Shown one piece after another: positions 19,101 through 26,900 of a DNA stretch of 64,000 nt (positions are counted from its first letter, which is position 1; every line of letters starts with the position of its first letter). The position numbers and the translations under genes are program-made. The notes under the pieces are model-generated. The model ran no database searches. It was given only the letters and a program-made list of their open reading frames with translations, and was not told the DNA's origin. Source of the stretch: JAEUOS01 sp965279115 (GTDB taxonomy: Bacteria; Pseudomonadota; Gammaproteobacteria; Burkholderiales; JAEUOS01); NCBI GenBank assembly GCA_965279115.1, contig OZ257137.1:4526001-4590000 (forward strand), written 5' to 3'.

Positions 19101-22100
19101 CCCGCTGTAGTTGGCGTAGTACCCCCGGCTGACGCTGTAACCAACGCCGAATGAACGGGGTGTGCCCGCGCCATTGGCGCGCGGTGCGGCGACGATGAAG
19201 TCGTCGAAGCCGTCGCCGTTGATGTCGCCGGCCGCGGCCACCGCCTCGCCCAGCGTGTCCAGGGCGGTCCTGCCCTGCATCGCGAAGCCGCCGTTGCCGG
19301 CCTCCACGGTGGCCAGGTCGATGCTCGCCGCAAAGCCCGCGGCCCGGCCGAACACGATATAGCCGGCGCCGGCATAACCGGCCCGGGCGAAGCCGTAGTA
19401 GGCGTCCTGGAAACGCGGGGTACCGGCGCCAGTGGCATGCGGAGCACCGATGAGCAGGTCGTCGAAGCCGTCGCCGTTGACGTCGCCCGCGCCTGCGACC
19501 GAAAATCCGGCCAGGTCGCCACCGTGCGCGCCCGTGACCGCGAAGCCGTCGGTGCCATTGGCCGCGTTGGCCAGGTCGAGGGTTGCGGCAAACCCGGCGG
19601 CCTTGCCGAACACCACGTAGGACTCGCTTGAGTATCCCCTGGCAACAAGCGCGCCGACGATCAGGTCGTCGAAGCCGTCGCCGTTGATGTCGCCCGCCGA
19701 GGCCACCGAGAAGCCCGAGCGGTCGCCCGGGTCGCGCCCGAACAACGCAAAACCGCCGCTGCCGGCTGCGATGTCGGCCAGGCTGACCGGCGCATTGGTG
19801 ATCCATGCGACGGCATTGGCGACCTGCAACGTGGCCAGGCCGTTGCTGAAGGTGGTGTAGCCGCCCGCGCTGGTGCCTTGCACCCAACCGGTGTCCGTCG
19901 GCGTCACGCGGTCGCCGGTATTGCCTTCGACCCGCAGCGTGTCGGTGGTGTCTGACATTGCAAGAACCGCCGCCGCACTGACGACCAGGCCGTTCCTGCC
20001 GCTGCCGGTGAGGTCCACGGCCTCGATGGTGTTGACCCGGCCACCGGCATCCAGCGTGAGGTCGAGCGTGAGGCTGGCGCCGTCGAGCACCAGGGTGTCG
20101 TTGCCCGCGCCGCCGGTGACGCTGGCGAAGTCGACTCCGGCCACATGCAGGACATCGTCGCCGGCGCCACCATCGAGGGTGTCGGCAGCGCCGCCGGTGA
20201 GCACGTTGTTGCCGCTGTTGCCGATGATGATATTGGCCAGCGCATTGCCGGTTCCATCGACATTGGCGGTGCCGGTGAGCAGCAGGTTTTCGACGTTGGC
20301 CGAGAGCGTGAAGGTCGCCGCGCTTTGCACGCTGTCGATGCCTGCATTGCTGCTTTCGACCACTGCGTCGGCCGTGCTGTCGACGACATAGGTATCGTCG
20401 CCGGCGCCGCCAGCCATGGTGTCGTTGCCGGCGCCGCCGATCATCGTGTTGTTGGCGGTGCTGCCGGTGAGGCTGTCGTTGAAGGCGCTGCCCTCGAGTT
20501 GCTCGAAACCACTCAGGGTGTCGGTGCCGGCGCCGCCGGTGTTTTGCGCGCTGCTGGTGGCCAGGCTCACCGTGACCGCGCCGCGGGCGCCTGCGTAGCT
20601 GACGAGGTCGATCCCGGCGCTGCCGGTGAGGCTGTCGTCGAAGGCGCTGCCTTCGACTTGCTCGAAGTTGGCCAGAGTGTCGGTGCCGGCACCGCCGGTG
20701 TTTTGCGCCGTGGCGATGGCCAGGCTGACGGTGATGCCGGCGGAAGCGTCGGCGTAGGAGACGCGGTCGATGCCATTGCCGCCGTCGAGGGAGTCGTTGC
20801 CGTTGCCGCCGATGAGGGTGTCGTTGGCGGTGCTGCCGGTGAGGGAGTCGTTGAAGGCGCTGCCTTCGAGTTGTTCGAAGTTGGCGAGCGTGTCGGTGCC
20901 GGCGCCGCCGGTGTTCTGTGCGCCGGCCAGGGCCAGGCTGACGGTCACGCCGGAAACCGCGCTGGCGTAGGAGACGCGATCGACGCCGTCGCCGCCGTCG
21001 AGGGCGTCGTTGCCGGCGCCGCCCTCGAGGGTGTCGTCGGCGGCGCTGCCGGTGAGGCTGTCGTTGAATGCGCTGCCCTGCAATTGCTCGAAGTTGCCCA
21101 GCGTGTCGGACCCGGCGCCGCCGGTGACCTGGGCGGTGGAAATGGCCAGGCTCACGGTCACGCCGGAAGCGGCGCTGGCGTAGGAGAGGCGATCGATGCC
21201 GGCGCCGCCGTCGAGGCTGTCGTCGCCGGCCAGGCCCTCGATCAGGTTGGCCGTGCTGTCCCCGATCAGGGTGTCGTTGCCGGCGGAGCCGGTCAGGTTC
21301 TCGATATCGTTGAGGCGGTCGCCCTGGGCGTCGCCGCCAGCGGCAGCGCCGGTGGCGAGGTTGACCGAGACGGCGGTGGCCGAATCGACGTAGGTGACGG
21401 TATCGATGCCGCTGCCGCCCTCGAGGGTATCGGCGCCGCTGCCGCCACGGAGCAGGTCATCGCCGGCGGCGCCGCGCAGCGCATCGGCACTGCTGCCGCC
21501 GGCGAGGGTGTCGTTGCCCAGTCCGCCGATCATCACGTCGTTGCCGGCGCCGCCGGTGAGGCTGTCGGCGCCGGTCGTGCCCTGGTGGGTGACCGTGGCG
21601 GTGAAATCGTGGCCGAAGACGACATAGCTGTCGCCGCTGTTGCTGCGGGTGTTGCCGGCGCCGTCGCCGAACTGTGCGCCGATGATGAGGTCATCGAAAC
21701 CGTCGCCGTTGAGGTCGCCGGCTGCGGATACGGAAAAGCCGGCCTGGTCACCGGCATCCTGGCCGGTGATGACGAAACCGCCGATGCCGGCGGCGATGTT
21801 GACAAGGTCGATGCCGGCGCCAAAGCCGGTTGCCTGGCCGAATACCACATAGGCGGCGCCGGCATCGGTGCCGTTGGCGTCCGCCAAGGGCGCACCGATG
21901 ACCAGGTCGGCATAGCCGTCGCCGTTGAGGTCGCCGGCGGCATGCACCGACAGGCCGGACTGGTCGCCACTCGTCTGGCCGCGGATCACGAAGCCGCCGC
22001 TGCCGGCAGCGAGATCGGCGAGATTGACGGTGCTGCCGCTGCTGCCCGCGCGGCCGAAGACAACGTAGCTATCGCCGGCGTCGGTGCGGGCGTTGGCGGC

Positions 22101-23735
22101 GGCGTCGCCGGAGGGGGCGCCGATGAGGATGTCATCGAAGCCGTCGCCATTGAGGTCGCCGGCGGCGGATACGGCGCGGCCGAGGCGGTCGCCGGCATCG
22201 CCGCCGGTGATGGCGAAGCCGCCGGTGCCGGCGGCAAGGCCGGCCGAAGTCAGGTTGGCGAAGGCGCCGGCATGGCCGAACACCAGGTAGGCGGCACCGC
22301 TGCCCTGGGCGCCTTCGGCGCCGATGAGAAGATCATCGAAGCCGTCGCCGTTGAAGTCGCCCGCGGAGGACACCGCGCTGCCGGTGCGTGCGCCGCTGAC
22401 GCTGCCATCGACGACGAAGCCGCCGGTGCCGGCCGCAACGGCGGCCAGGTCCACGCTGGCGCCGAACGCGGCGCCTTTACCGAACACCACGTAATTGCGC
22501 CCGGCGTCGCCGCCGCTGTATTTGGCGTAGTACTGATGCGTGCTGTAGTTGTAGCCAACATCGAATGTGCGCGGCGCGCCCGCTCCGTCGGCGCGCGGTG
22601 CGGCGACGATGAAGTCGTCGAAGCCGTCGCCGTTGATGTCGCCGGCCGCGGCCACCGCCTCGCCCAGCGTGTCCTGGGCGACTCGGCCCTGCATCACGAA
22701 GCCACCGTTGCCGGCCTCCACGGTGGCCAGGTTGATGGTCGACGCGAAGCCGTCAGAGCGGCCAAACACGATGTAGCCGGCGCCGGCAGAGCCAAACCGA
22801 CTGATGCCGGTGTAATGCGTATAACGGGCTGCGCCGGCGCCAGTGGCGGCCGGGGCGCCGATGAGCAAGTCGTCGAAGCCGTCGCCGTTGACGTCGCCCG
22901 CGCCCGCCACCGCCCATCCGGCCAGGTCGCCGCCATGCGCGCCTGTCAAGGCGAAGCCGCCGCTGCCGTTGGCCACGTCGGCCAGGTCGACGCTTGCGGC
23001 AAACCCGGCGGCCTTGCCGAACACCACATAGGACTGACTCGCGTAACCGCTGGCAATAATCGCGCCGACGATCAGGTCATCGAAGCCGTCGCCGTTGACA
23101 TCGCCCGCCGAGGCCACCGAGAAGCCCGAGCGGTCGCCCGCACCGCCCCCGAACAACGCAAAACCGCCGCTGCCGGCCGCGATGTCGGCGAGGCTGACCG
23201 GCGCCAGCGCCGGCGCATCCAGTGTCGCGCTCCATGCCTCGGCGGCAAGAGTGGTGGCTTCGATCGAGCCGGCGGCGGCTTCCAGCACCCAGTTGCCGCC
23301 CAGGAAGGCGGCGCCGGTGAGGTCGGTGGAGGCGGCGACGTCGGCGCCGGTGGCGGCGGCCAGCGCCGCGATGAAGGCTTGCCCCGCCTGCCCGGCGGCG
23401 ACGTCGCAGCCGTAGAGCAACAGGTCGCCGCTGGCCGACAGGGCGCTGCCGATGGTGGCGAGAGCCTCGGGCTGGCTGGCGATCACTGCAGTGTCAAGCG
23501 CGCCGCTGCCCAGGCGCAGGATGCCTGCCGAACCATGGGAGATGATGTGGATGGCATCCAGGCCGCTGGTGCCTGCCAGCGCATCGGCGATCTGCGCCAG
23601 GCCGTCGCCTGCCGGGTCGAGCACGACCACGCGCGCGCCCGGGCGCATGGCCGCCAGCAGAGTGTCGAGATTGTCGAGCGATCCGTCGATGAAGACGAAC
23701 CCGTTCGTTGCCGCGGGTGATTCGATGCTGGCCAT
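13170..23735 (-). CDS. Giant DUF4347/FG-GAP/RTX type I-secreted protein (3521 aa)
   Basis: Residues about 13-170 are a DUF4347 domain with ISHGSAG (His67) and LLLYGCDVAAG (Cys110). Residues about 181-712 hold seven FG-GAP repeats, each with a DxNGDGFDD Ca2+ loop, as in integrin-type seven-bladed propellers. RTX nonapeptides and IDRVSYASA/EGSAFNDSLTG modules follow to about 1300. A second seven-repeat FG-GAP block spans about 1316-1849, then about 1670 residues of RTX and GNDTYVVD/NVENLxLTG modules. The C-terminal 170 residues (GGNGNDWMGGGKGQDVLDGG to DFQIVA) are the M10-type tail shared by all paralogues here, the probable export signal. There is no Sec signal. Predicted fate is export and Ca2+-induced folding outside the cell; adhesion or matrix function is inferred. 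The start ATG has no good Shine-Dalgarno. The single Cys and the internal duplication are treated separately. Confidence 0.93.
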   Translation of the reverse strand: MASIESPAATNGFVFIDGSLDNLDTLLAAMRPGARVVVLDPAGDGLAQIADALAGTSGLDAIHIISHGSAGILRLGSGALDTAVIASQPEALATIGSALSASGDLLLYGCDVAAGQAGQAFIAALAAATGADVAASTDLTGAAFLGGNWVLEAAAGSIEATTLAAEAWSATLDAPALAPVSLADIAAGSGGFALFGGGAGDRSGFSVASAGDVNGDGFDDLIVGAIIASGYASQSYVVFGKAAGFAASVDLADVANGSGGFALTGAHGGDLAGWAVAGAGDVNGDGFDDLLIGAPAATGAGAARYTHYTGISRFGSAGAGYIVFGRSDGFASTINLATVEAGNGGFVMQGRVAQDTLGEAVAAAGDINGDGFDDFIVAAPRADGAGAPRTFDVGYNYSTHQYYAKYSGGDAGRNYVVFGKGAAFGASVDLAAVAAGTGGFVVDGSVSGARTGSAVSSAGDFNGDGFDDLLIGAEGAQGSGAAYLVFGHAGAFANLTSAGLAAGTGGFAITGGDAGDRLGRAVSAAGDLNGDGFDDILIGAPSGDAAANARTDAGDSYVVFGRAGSSGSTVNLADLAAGSGGFVIRGQTSGDQSGLSVHAAGDLNGDGYADLVIGAPLADANGTDAGAAYVVFGQATGFGAGIDLVNIAAGIGGFVITGQDAGDQAGFSVSAAGDLNGDGFDDLIIGAQFGDGAGNTRSNSGDSYVVFGHDFTATVTHQGTTGADSLTGGAGNDVMIGGLGNDTLAGGSSADALRGAAGDDLLRGGSGADTLEGGSGIDTVTYVDSATAVSVNLATGAAAGGDAQGDRLNDIENLTGSAGNDTLIGDSTANLIEGLAGDDSLDGGAGIDRLSYASAASGVTVSLAISTAQVTGGAGSDTLGNFEQLQGSAFNDSLTGSAADDTLEGGAGNDALDGGDGVDRVSYASAVSGVTVSLALAGAQNTGGAGTDTLANFEQLEGSAFNDSLTGSTANDTLIGGNGNDSLDGGNGIDRVSYADASAGITVSLAIATAQNTGGAGTDTLANFEQVEGSAFDDSLTGSAGIDLVSYAGARGAVTVSLATSSAQNTGGAGTDTLSGFEQLEGSAFNDSLTGSTANNTMIGGAGNDTMAGGAGDDTYVVDSTADAVVESSNAGIDSVQSAATFTLSANVENLLLTGTANVDGTGNALANIIIGNSGNNVLTGGAADTLDGGAGDDVLHVAGVDFASVTGGAGNDTLVLDGASLTLDLTLDAGGRVNTIEAVDLTGSGRNGLVVSAAAVLAMSDTTDTLRVEGNTGDRVTPTDTGWVQGTSAGGYTTFSNGLATLQVANAVAWITNAPVSLADIAAGSGGFALFGRDPGDRSGFSVASAGDINGDGFDDLIVGALVARGYSSESYVVFGKAAGFAATLDLANAANGTDGFAVTGAHGGDLAGFSVAGAGDVNGDGFDDLLIGAPHATGAGTPRFQDAYYGFARAGYAGAGYIVFGRAAGFAASIDLATVEAGNGGFAMQGRTALDTLGEAVAAAGDINGDGFDDFIVAAPRANGAGTPRSFGVGYSVSRGYYANYSGGEAGRSYVVFGKGAAFGASVDLSAVAGGSGGFVVDGSVSGARTGISVSSAGDFNGDGFDDLLIGADRAQGSGAAYLVFGHAGAFANLTSAGLAAGTGGFAITGGDAGDSLGRAVSAAGDLNGDGFDDLIIGAPTGDAAANARTDAGDTYVVFGHAGSSGSTVNLADLAAGSGGFVIRGQNSGDQSGLSVQAAGDLNGDGYADLVIGAPFADANGTDAGAAYVVFGKATGFGAGIDLANIAAGIGGFVITGGDAGDQAGFSVAAAGDLNGDGFDDLVVGASFGDGAGNTRSNSGDSYVVFGRDFTATVTHQGTTGADSLAGGAGNDVMIGGLGNDTLAGGSSADALRGAAGDDLLRGGSGADTLEGGSGIDTASYVDSATAVSVNLVTNVNSGGDAQGDRLRDIENLIGSAGNDTLIGDSAANLIEGLAGNDSLDGGAGIDRLSYASAASGVTVSLAISTAQVTGGAGSDTLGNFEQLQGSAFNDSLTGSAADDTLEGGAGNDALDGGDGVDRVSYASAVSGVTVSLALAGAQNTGGAGTDTLANFEQLEGSAFNDSLTGSTANDTLIGGNGNDSLDGGAGIDALEGGAGVDLLSYASAAGAVSVNLASGATGGTAAGDTFSGIEWLRGSGFGDSLAGSGANDTLDGGGGADTLAGGAGDDLYLVDTGSDLVNEAFGEGTDTISSSVTYTLRPNVENLTLSGSANINGTGNELDNILVGNSSNNVLSGGAGNDTYVIDTSDTVIEIAGGGIDTIRSAFTLGALAANVENLQLTGSGNLNGVGNTLANALTGNSGNNSLTGGDGNDTLDGATGTDTLDGGTGNDTYVVDTSGDTSGDTIIDASGIDTIASVISFSIATLGAIENITLTGNAAINAVGNALANLITGNSADNILEGAAGADTLAGGAGNDTYVVDNAGDVIVENAGEGVDTVLAAINFALVTGPSAKVEDLTLTGSATTGTGNDLDNLVTGNAANNTLDGGAGADTLLGGTGNDTYVVDNAGDVVTELASQGIDTVRTSLAGYALPDHVEALILTGTTALNGTGNTLANTLNGNTLANDLDGGIGNDTMVGGKGDDFYHVDNPGDVVTEKPGEGNDTVFSILAAYTLPTNVETLILEGTHTDVDGNFTDNLNGTGNFLSNIIYGNAGNNVIDGGLFVDVMIGAQGNDTYVVDSPDDIVIENAAEGTDAILTSVSYILPDNVENLALTGSGNIDGTGNALANIINGNAGNNVLAGLDGADTLAGTTGNDSLDGGNDNDSLGGGQGNDTLDGGVGVDTMIGGDGNDTFRVDDIGDVVIESIADNPATIGVREGGSDIVESALLAYTLGSNVENLLLTGEANADGTGNSLSNQIIGNGANNHLYGLDGDDLLKGNGGSDTLTGGVGNDTYYVDSFDDVVVELAGGGTTDTVYAVGGADLNGLVLPDFVENINYFDINFLYAVGNGLNNFFTGNDGDNTLDGGAGADTMAGGKGDDTYIVDNFGDHAVEIGGEGTDLIRASVDYTLGVNVENLTLTGSAVIGTGNSGDNLIKGTVANNVLNGSSGNDTASYEDAAAGVNADLAAGLASGGAGNDVLISIENLKGSSHEDSLAGNALDNDLEGGAGADTLAGGVGNDTMAGGSGGDTYYVDDIGDSVVETDNTPSGLAIAIDLGSVIDSVIASISYTLTAFVENLNIKAGAGGLAGTGNDLANLINGNEAANILTGLGGADTLDGGAGNDSMTGGLGADMYYVDSAGDVVTETDNTLSGLAAGLDLGSAIDTVVASIAYSLGSFLENLNLRAGAGALAGTGNDLDNLINGNEAANTLTALGGNDTVLGGDGFDTLNGGDGNDSLSGMNQGDVINGGNGNDWMGGGKGQDVLDGGADNDTLIGGLGLDTLTGGAGTDAFLFASALDGVLNIDTITDFTSGTDRIQLSAAVFNAFAAQVGQTVGLASLASNLSYNASTGALAYDADGAGAGVALNFAILGATTHPASLGTDFQIVA
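13381..13935 (-). repeat. Near-identical 3' block shared with the next giant gene
   Basis: This 555-bp block is repeated at 24196-24750 (offset 10,815 bp) in the same orientation. I found a single mismatch, caacacg against caaaacg near 13434/24249. It encodes the C-terminal RTX and secretion module. The flanks diverge more, which suggests recent gene conversion rather than whole-gene duplication. Confidence 0.88.
17371..19790 (-). repeat. Internal tandem duplication, copy A (FG-GAP plus RTX)
   Basis: This 2.42-kb segment matches 20782-23201 at a constant offset of 3,411 bp (1,137 codons), keeping frame. Each copy encodes one seven-repeat FG-GAP block and the RTX block after it. Long stretches are identical, for example around 17500-17560 and 18060-18140, with scattered substitutions and one variable patch near 19381-19440. 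The constant offset argues for one duplication followed by drift. Confidence 0.9.
20782..23201 (-). repeat. Internal tandem duplication, copy B (FG-GAP plus RTX)
   Basis: This is the partner of 17371-19790, nearer the N-terminus (residues about 179-985). The 990 bp between the copies (19791-20781) are not duplicated. They encode an extra stretch containing IEAVDLTGSGRNGLVVSAAA and an LRVEGNTGDRV motif, a linker often seen in large RTX proteins. Confidence 0.9.
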
Positions 23736-23933
23736 GGGAAGGACTTTGCAAAAAATGGATTGTGAAATGCGTGCGACGCCCTCGCTGCAGACATCCCGGT
23801 CGGTCGCGGAGTGCGCTGCTAAGGGTGGACTTGCGAGGTCATTTAATCAAGACCTGCAATCAAATAGAAAAGGGCCTGTCGCAAGGCGTATGACAGAGGC
23901 ATGCGGATATCCGGCAGAGAGTATGTCGAGGCG
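23736..23933 (-). promoter_or_regulatory. Upstream region of the first giant RTX gene
   Basis: This short non-coding gap lies before the ATG at 23735, with an A/T-rich stretch at about 23840-23872. It is the likely promoter location, because a canonical terminator at 23934-23960 isolates this gene from the one upstream. I could not find a convincing -35/-10 pair or a clear Shine-Dalgarno. Confidence 0.35.
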
Positions 23934-23960
23934 AAAAAAGCCCGCGCGTTTGGCGCGGGC
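23934..23960 (-). terminator. Rho-independent terminator of the second giant RTX gene
   Basis: A perfect 8-bp stem (GCCCGCGC, 23940-23947, with GCGCGGGC, 23953-23960) and a 5-base loop are followed, in the minus direction, by six T residues (AAAAAA at 23934-23939 on the plus strand). It lies 24 bp past the stop of the 23985-30917 gene and is the clearest intrinsic terminator in the window. Confidence 0.92.
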
Positions 23961-23984
23961 CTGCAAGGGGATTGGATGCGATTT

Positions 23985-26900
23985 CTACGCCACGATCTGG
24001 AAGTCCGTTCCCAGGCTGGCCGGATGGGTGGTGGCGCCGAGAATGGCGAAGTTCAGCGCCACGCCCGCACCGGCGCCATCGGCGTCATATGCCAGCGCGC
24101 CGGTGGTGGCGTTGTAGGAGAGGTTGGAGGCCAAGGATGCCAGGCTGACGGTCTGCCCCGCCTGCGCGGCAAACGCGCTGAAAATCGCCGCCGACAGCTG
24201 GATCCTGTCGGTGCCTGAGGTGAAGTCGGTGATGGTGTCGATGTTCAAAACGCCGTCGAGCGCCGAGGCGAACAGGAACGCATCCGTACCCGCGCCGCCG
24301 GTCAAGGTGTCCAGGCCCAGTCCGCCGATGAGGGTGTCGTTGTCGGCGCCGCCGTCGAGGACGTCTTGGCCCTTGCCGCCGCCCATCCAGTCGTTGCCGT
24401 TGCCGCCGTTGATCACGTCGCCCTGGTTCATGCCGGACAAGGAATCGTTGCCGTCGCCGCCATTCAATGTGTCGAAGCCGTCCCCGCCCAGGACAGTGTC
24501 GTTGCCACCCAGGGCGGTGAGCGTGTTGGCGGCCTCGTTGCCATTGATCAGGTTGTCGAGGTCGTTGCCGGTGCCGGCCAGCGCGCCGGCGCCGGCCCTG
24601 AGATTGAGGTTCTCGAGGAAACTGCCCAGCGAATAAGCGATGCTCGCGACCACGGTATCGATGGCGCTGCCCAGGTCCAGACCGGCAGCCAGGCCGGAGA
24701 GCGTGTTGTCGGTTTCGGTCACCACGTCGCCGGCGCTGTCGACGTAATACGTATCCGCCCCCAGGCCACCTGTCATGCTGTCGTTGCCGGCGCCGCCGTC
24801 GAGCGTGTCGCGGCCGTCAAGCCCGCTCAACAGGTTGTTGGCCTCGTTGCCGGTGAGCAGGTTGTCGAGCGCGTTGCCCACGCCCGCCAGCGCCCCGGCG
24901 CCTGCCTTGACGGTGAGGTTCTCGATGAAGTTGCCGAGCGTGTAGGCAATGCTGGCGATCACCGTATCGATGGCGCTGCCCAGGTCGAGCCCGGTGGCAA
25001 GACCGGAGAGCGTGTTGTCGGTCTCGGTCACCACGTCGCCGGCGCTGTCGACGAAATACGTGTCGGCGCCCAGGCCGCCGGTCATGACGTCGCTGCCGGC
25101 GCCGCCGTCGAGCGTGTCGCGACCTTCCAGCCCGTTCAGGAGGTTGTTGGCCTCGTTGCCGGTGAGCAGGTTGTCCAGCGCGTTGCCGGTGCCGGCCAGC
25201 GCGTTCGTGCCGGCCCTGAGGTTGAGGTTCTCCACGAACGTGGTGAGGGTGTAACTGATGCTGGCGATGACCGAGTCGATCACGCTGCCCAGGTCGATGG
25301 CGATGGCCAGGCCCGTGGGGGTGTTGTCGGTTTCGGTCACCACGTCACCGGCATCGTCGACGAAATAGGTGTCACTGCCGGAGCCGCCTGTCATGGTGTC
25401 GTTGCCGACACCGCCAGCCAGGGTATCGGCGCCGGCGCCGCCCGCGAGGTCGTTGTTGGCGCTGTCGCCGTTCAAGGTGTCGCTGAAGTTGCTGCCGACC
25501 ACCCCCTCGAAGTTGAAGAGCGTGTCGCTGCCGCCGCCGCCGCTGGCCAGGCCGCTGGCCAGGTTGACAGTGACCGCACCGATGGCGGCCTGGTAGTTGA
25601 CCGCGTCGAAGCCGCCGCCGCCGTTGAGTACGTTGTTGGCGTTGTTGCCGGCGATCAGGTTGTCCTGTGTATTGCCGGTGCCGTTGATGTTGTCGATGCC
25701 CGCCAGCTCGAGGATCTCGAGGTTGGCGCCCAGCGCATAGTTGTTGGTGGCCACCACCCGGTCGATGCCGCCGTTGGCGGCGTCGTTGATCACGTCCAGG
25801 CTGGTGTCGACGAAGTAGGTGTCGCCGGCGGCGCCGCCGGCGAGCGTGTCGGCACCCGCGCCGCCGTCGAGCACGCTGGCAAGCGTGGCATTGCCCAGGA
25901 TCAGGTTGCCCAGCGCATTGCCGGTGCCAAGGGTGGCGGTGCCGGTCAGGGCCAGGGCGTCGAGGTTGGCACCGAGCGTGTAGTTGATCGTGGTGACGAC
26001 CTGGTCGATACCCTGGCCGGCCGCTTCGGTGACCACGTCACCCGCGCTGTCGACGACATAGACATCGTCGCCGTTGCCACCGGCCATGGTGTCGTTGCCG
26101 GCGCCGCCATCGAGCTTGTTGGCACCGTCGTTGCCCTGCAGGGCGTTGTCGAGCGCATTGCCGACGATCTCGGTGATCTGGCTGAGCGAGACGAAGTTGA
26201 AGAAGGCATCTTCGACGTTGCCAGGGAGGGTGAAGCGGAAGGTGTTGCTCCAGGCCGCGCCGTCGCTGAAGTCGACGAACACCGCGTCGCGCCCTGCACC
26301 GGGTTGTTCGGTGATGAGGTCGCCGGCGTTGTCGACGTAGTAGTCGTCGTCGCCCTGCTCGCCGACCATGGTGTCGGCGCCCGCGCCACCGTCGAGGGTG
26401 TCGTCGCCGGCACCGCCCACCAGGCTGTTGTTGGCGGCGTTGCCGGTGATCACGTTGGCCAATTCGTTGCCGGTACCGTTGATGGCGCCGGCTTCCAAGG
26501 TCAGGTTCTCGAAGTTGGCCCCCAGCGTGGTGCTCGCCAGCGTGCTGCGCACCAGGTCAGTCCCTTGCCCGGCCAGTTCGGTGACCACATCGCCCGCCTG
26601 CTCAACGATATAGGTGTCGTTACCCAGCCCACCCTGCATCGTGTCGTTGCCACCGCGCCCGTCCAGCAGGTTGGCGCCGGTATTGCCGATGAGCACGTTG
26701 TCCAGGTTGTTGCCGGTGGCGGCGTTGTTGCCGTTGCCCAGCAGGGTGACGTTATCGATGTTGTCGAGGGTGAGGTTCTCGACATTGGCGGCGAGGTCGA
26801 ACGTGATCGAGGACTCAACCCGGTCGATGCCCTCGCCGGGGTTCTCGATGATGATGTCGTTGGGGTTGTCGACCTTGTAGACGTCGTTGCCCAGCCCGCC

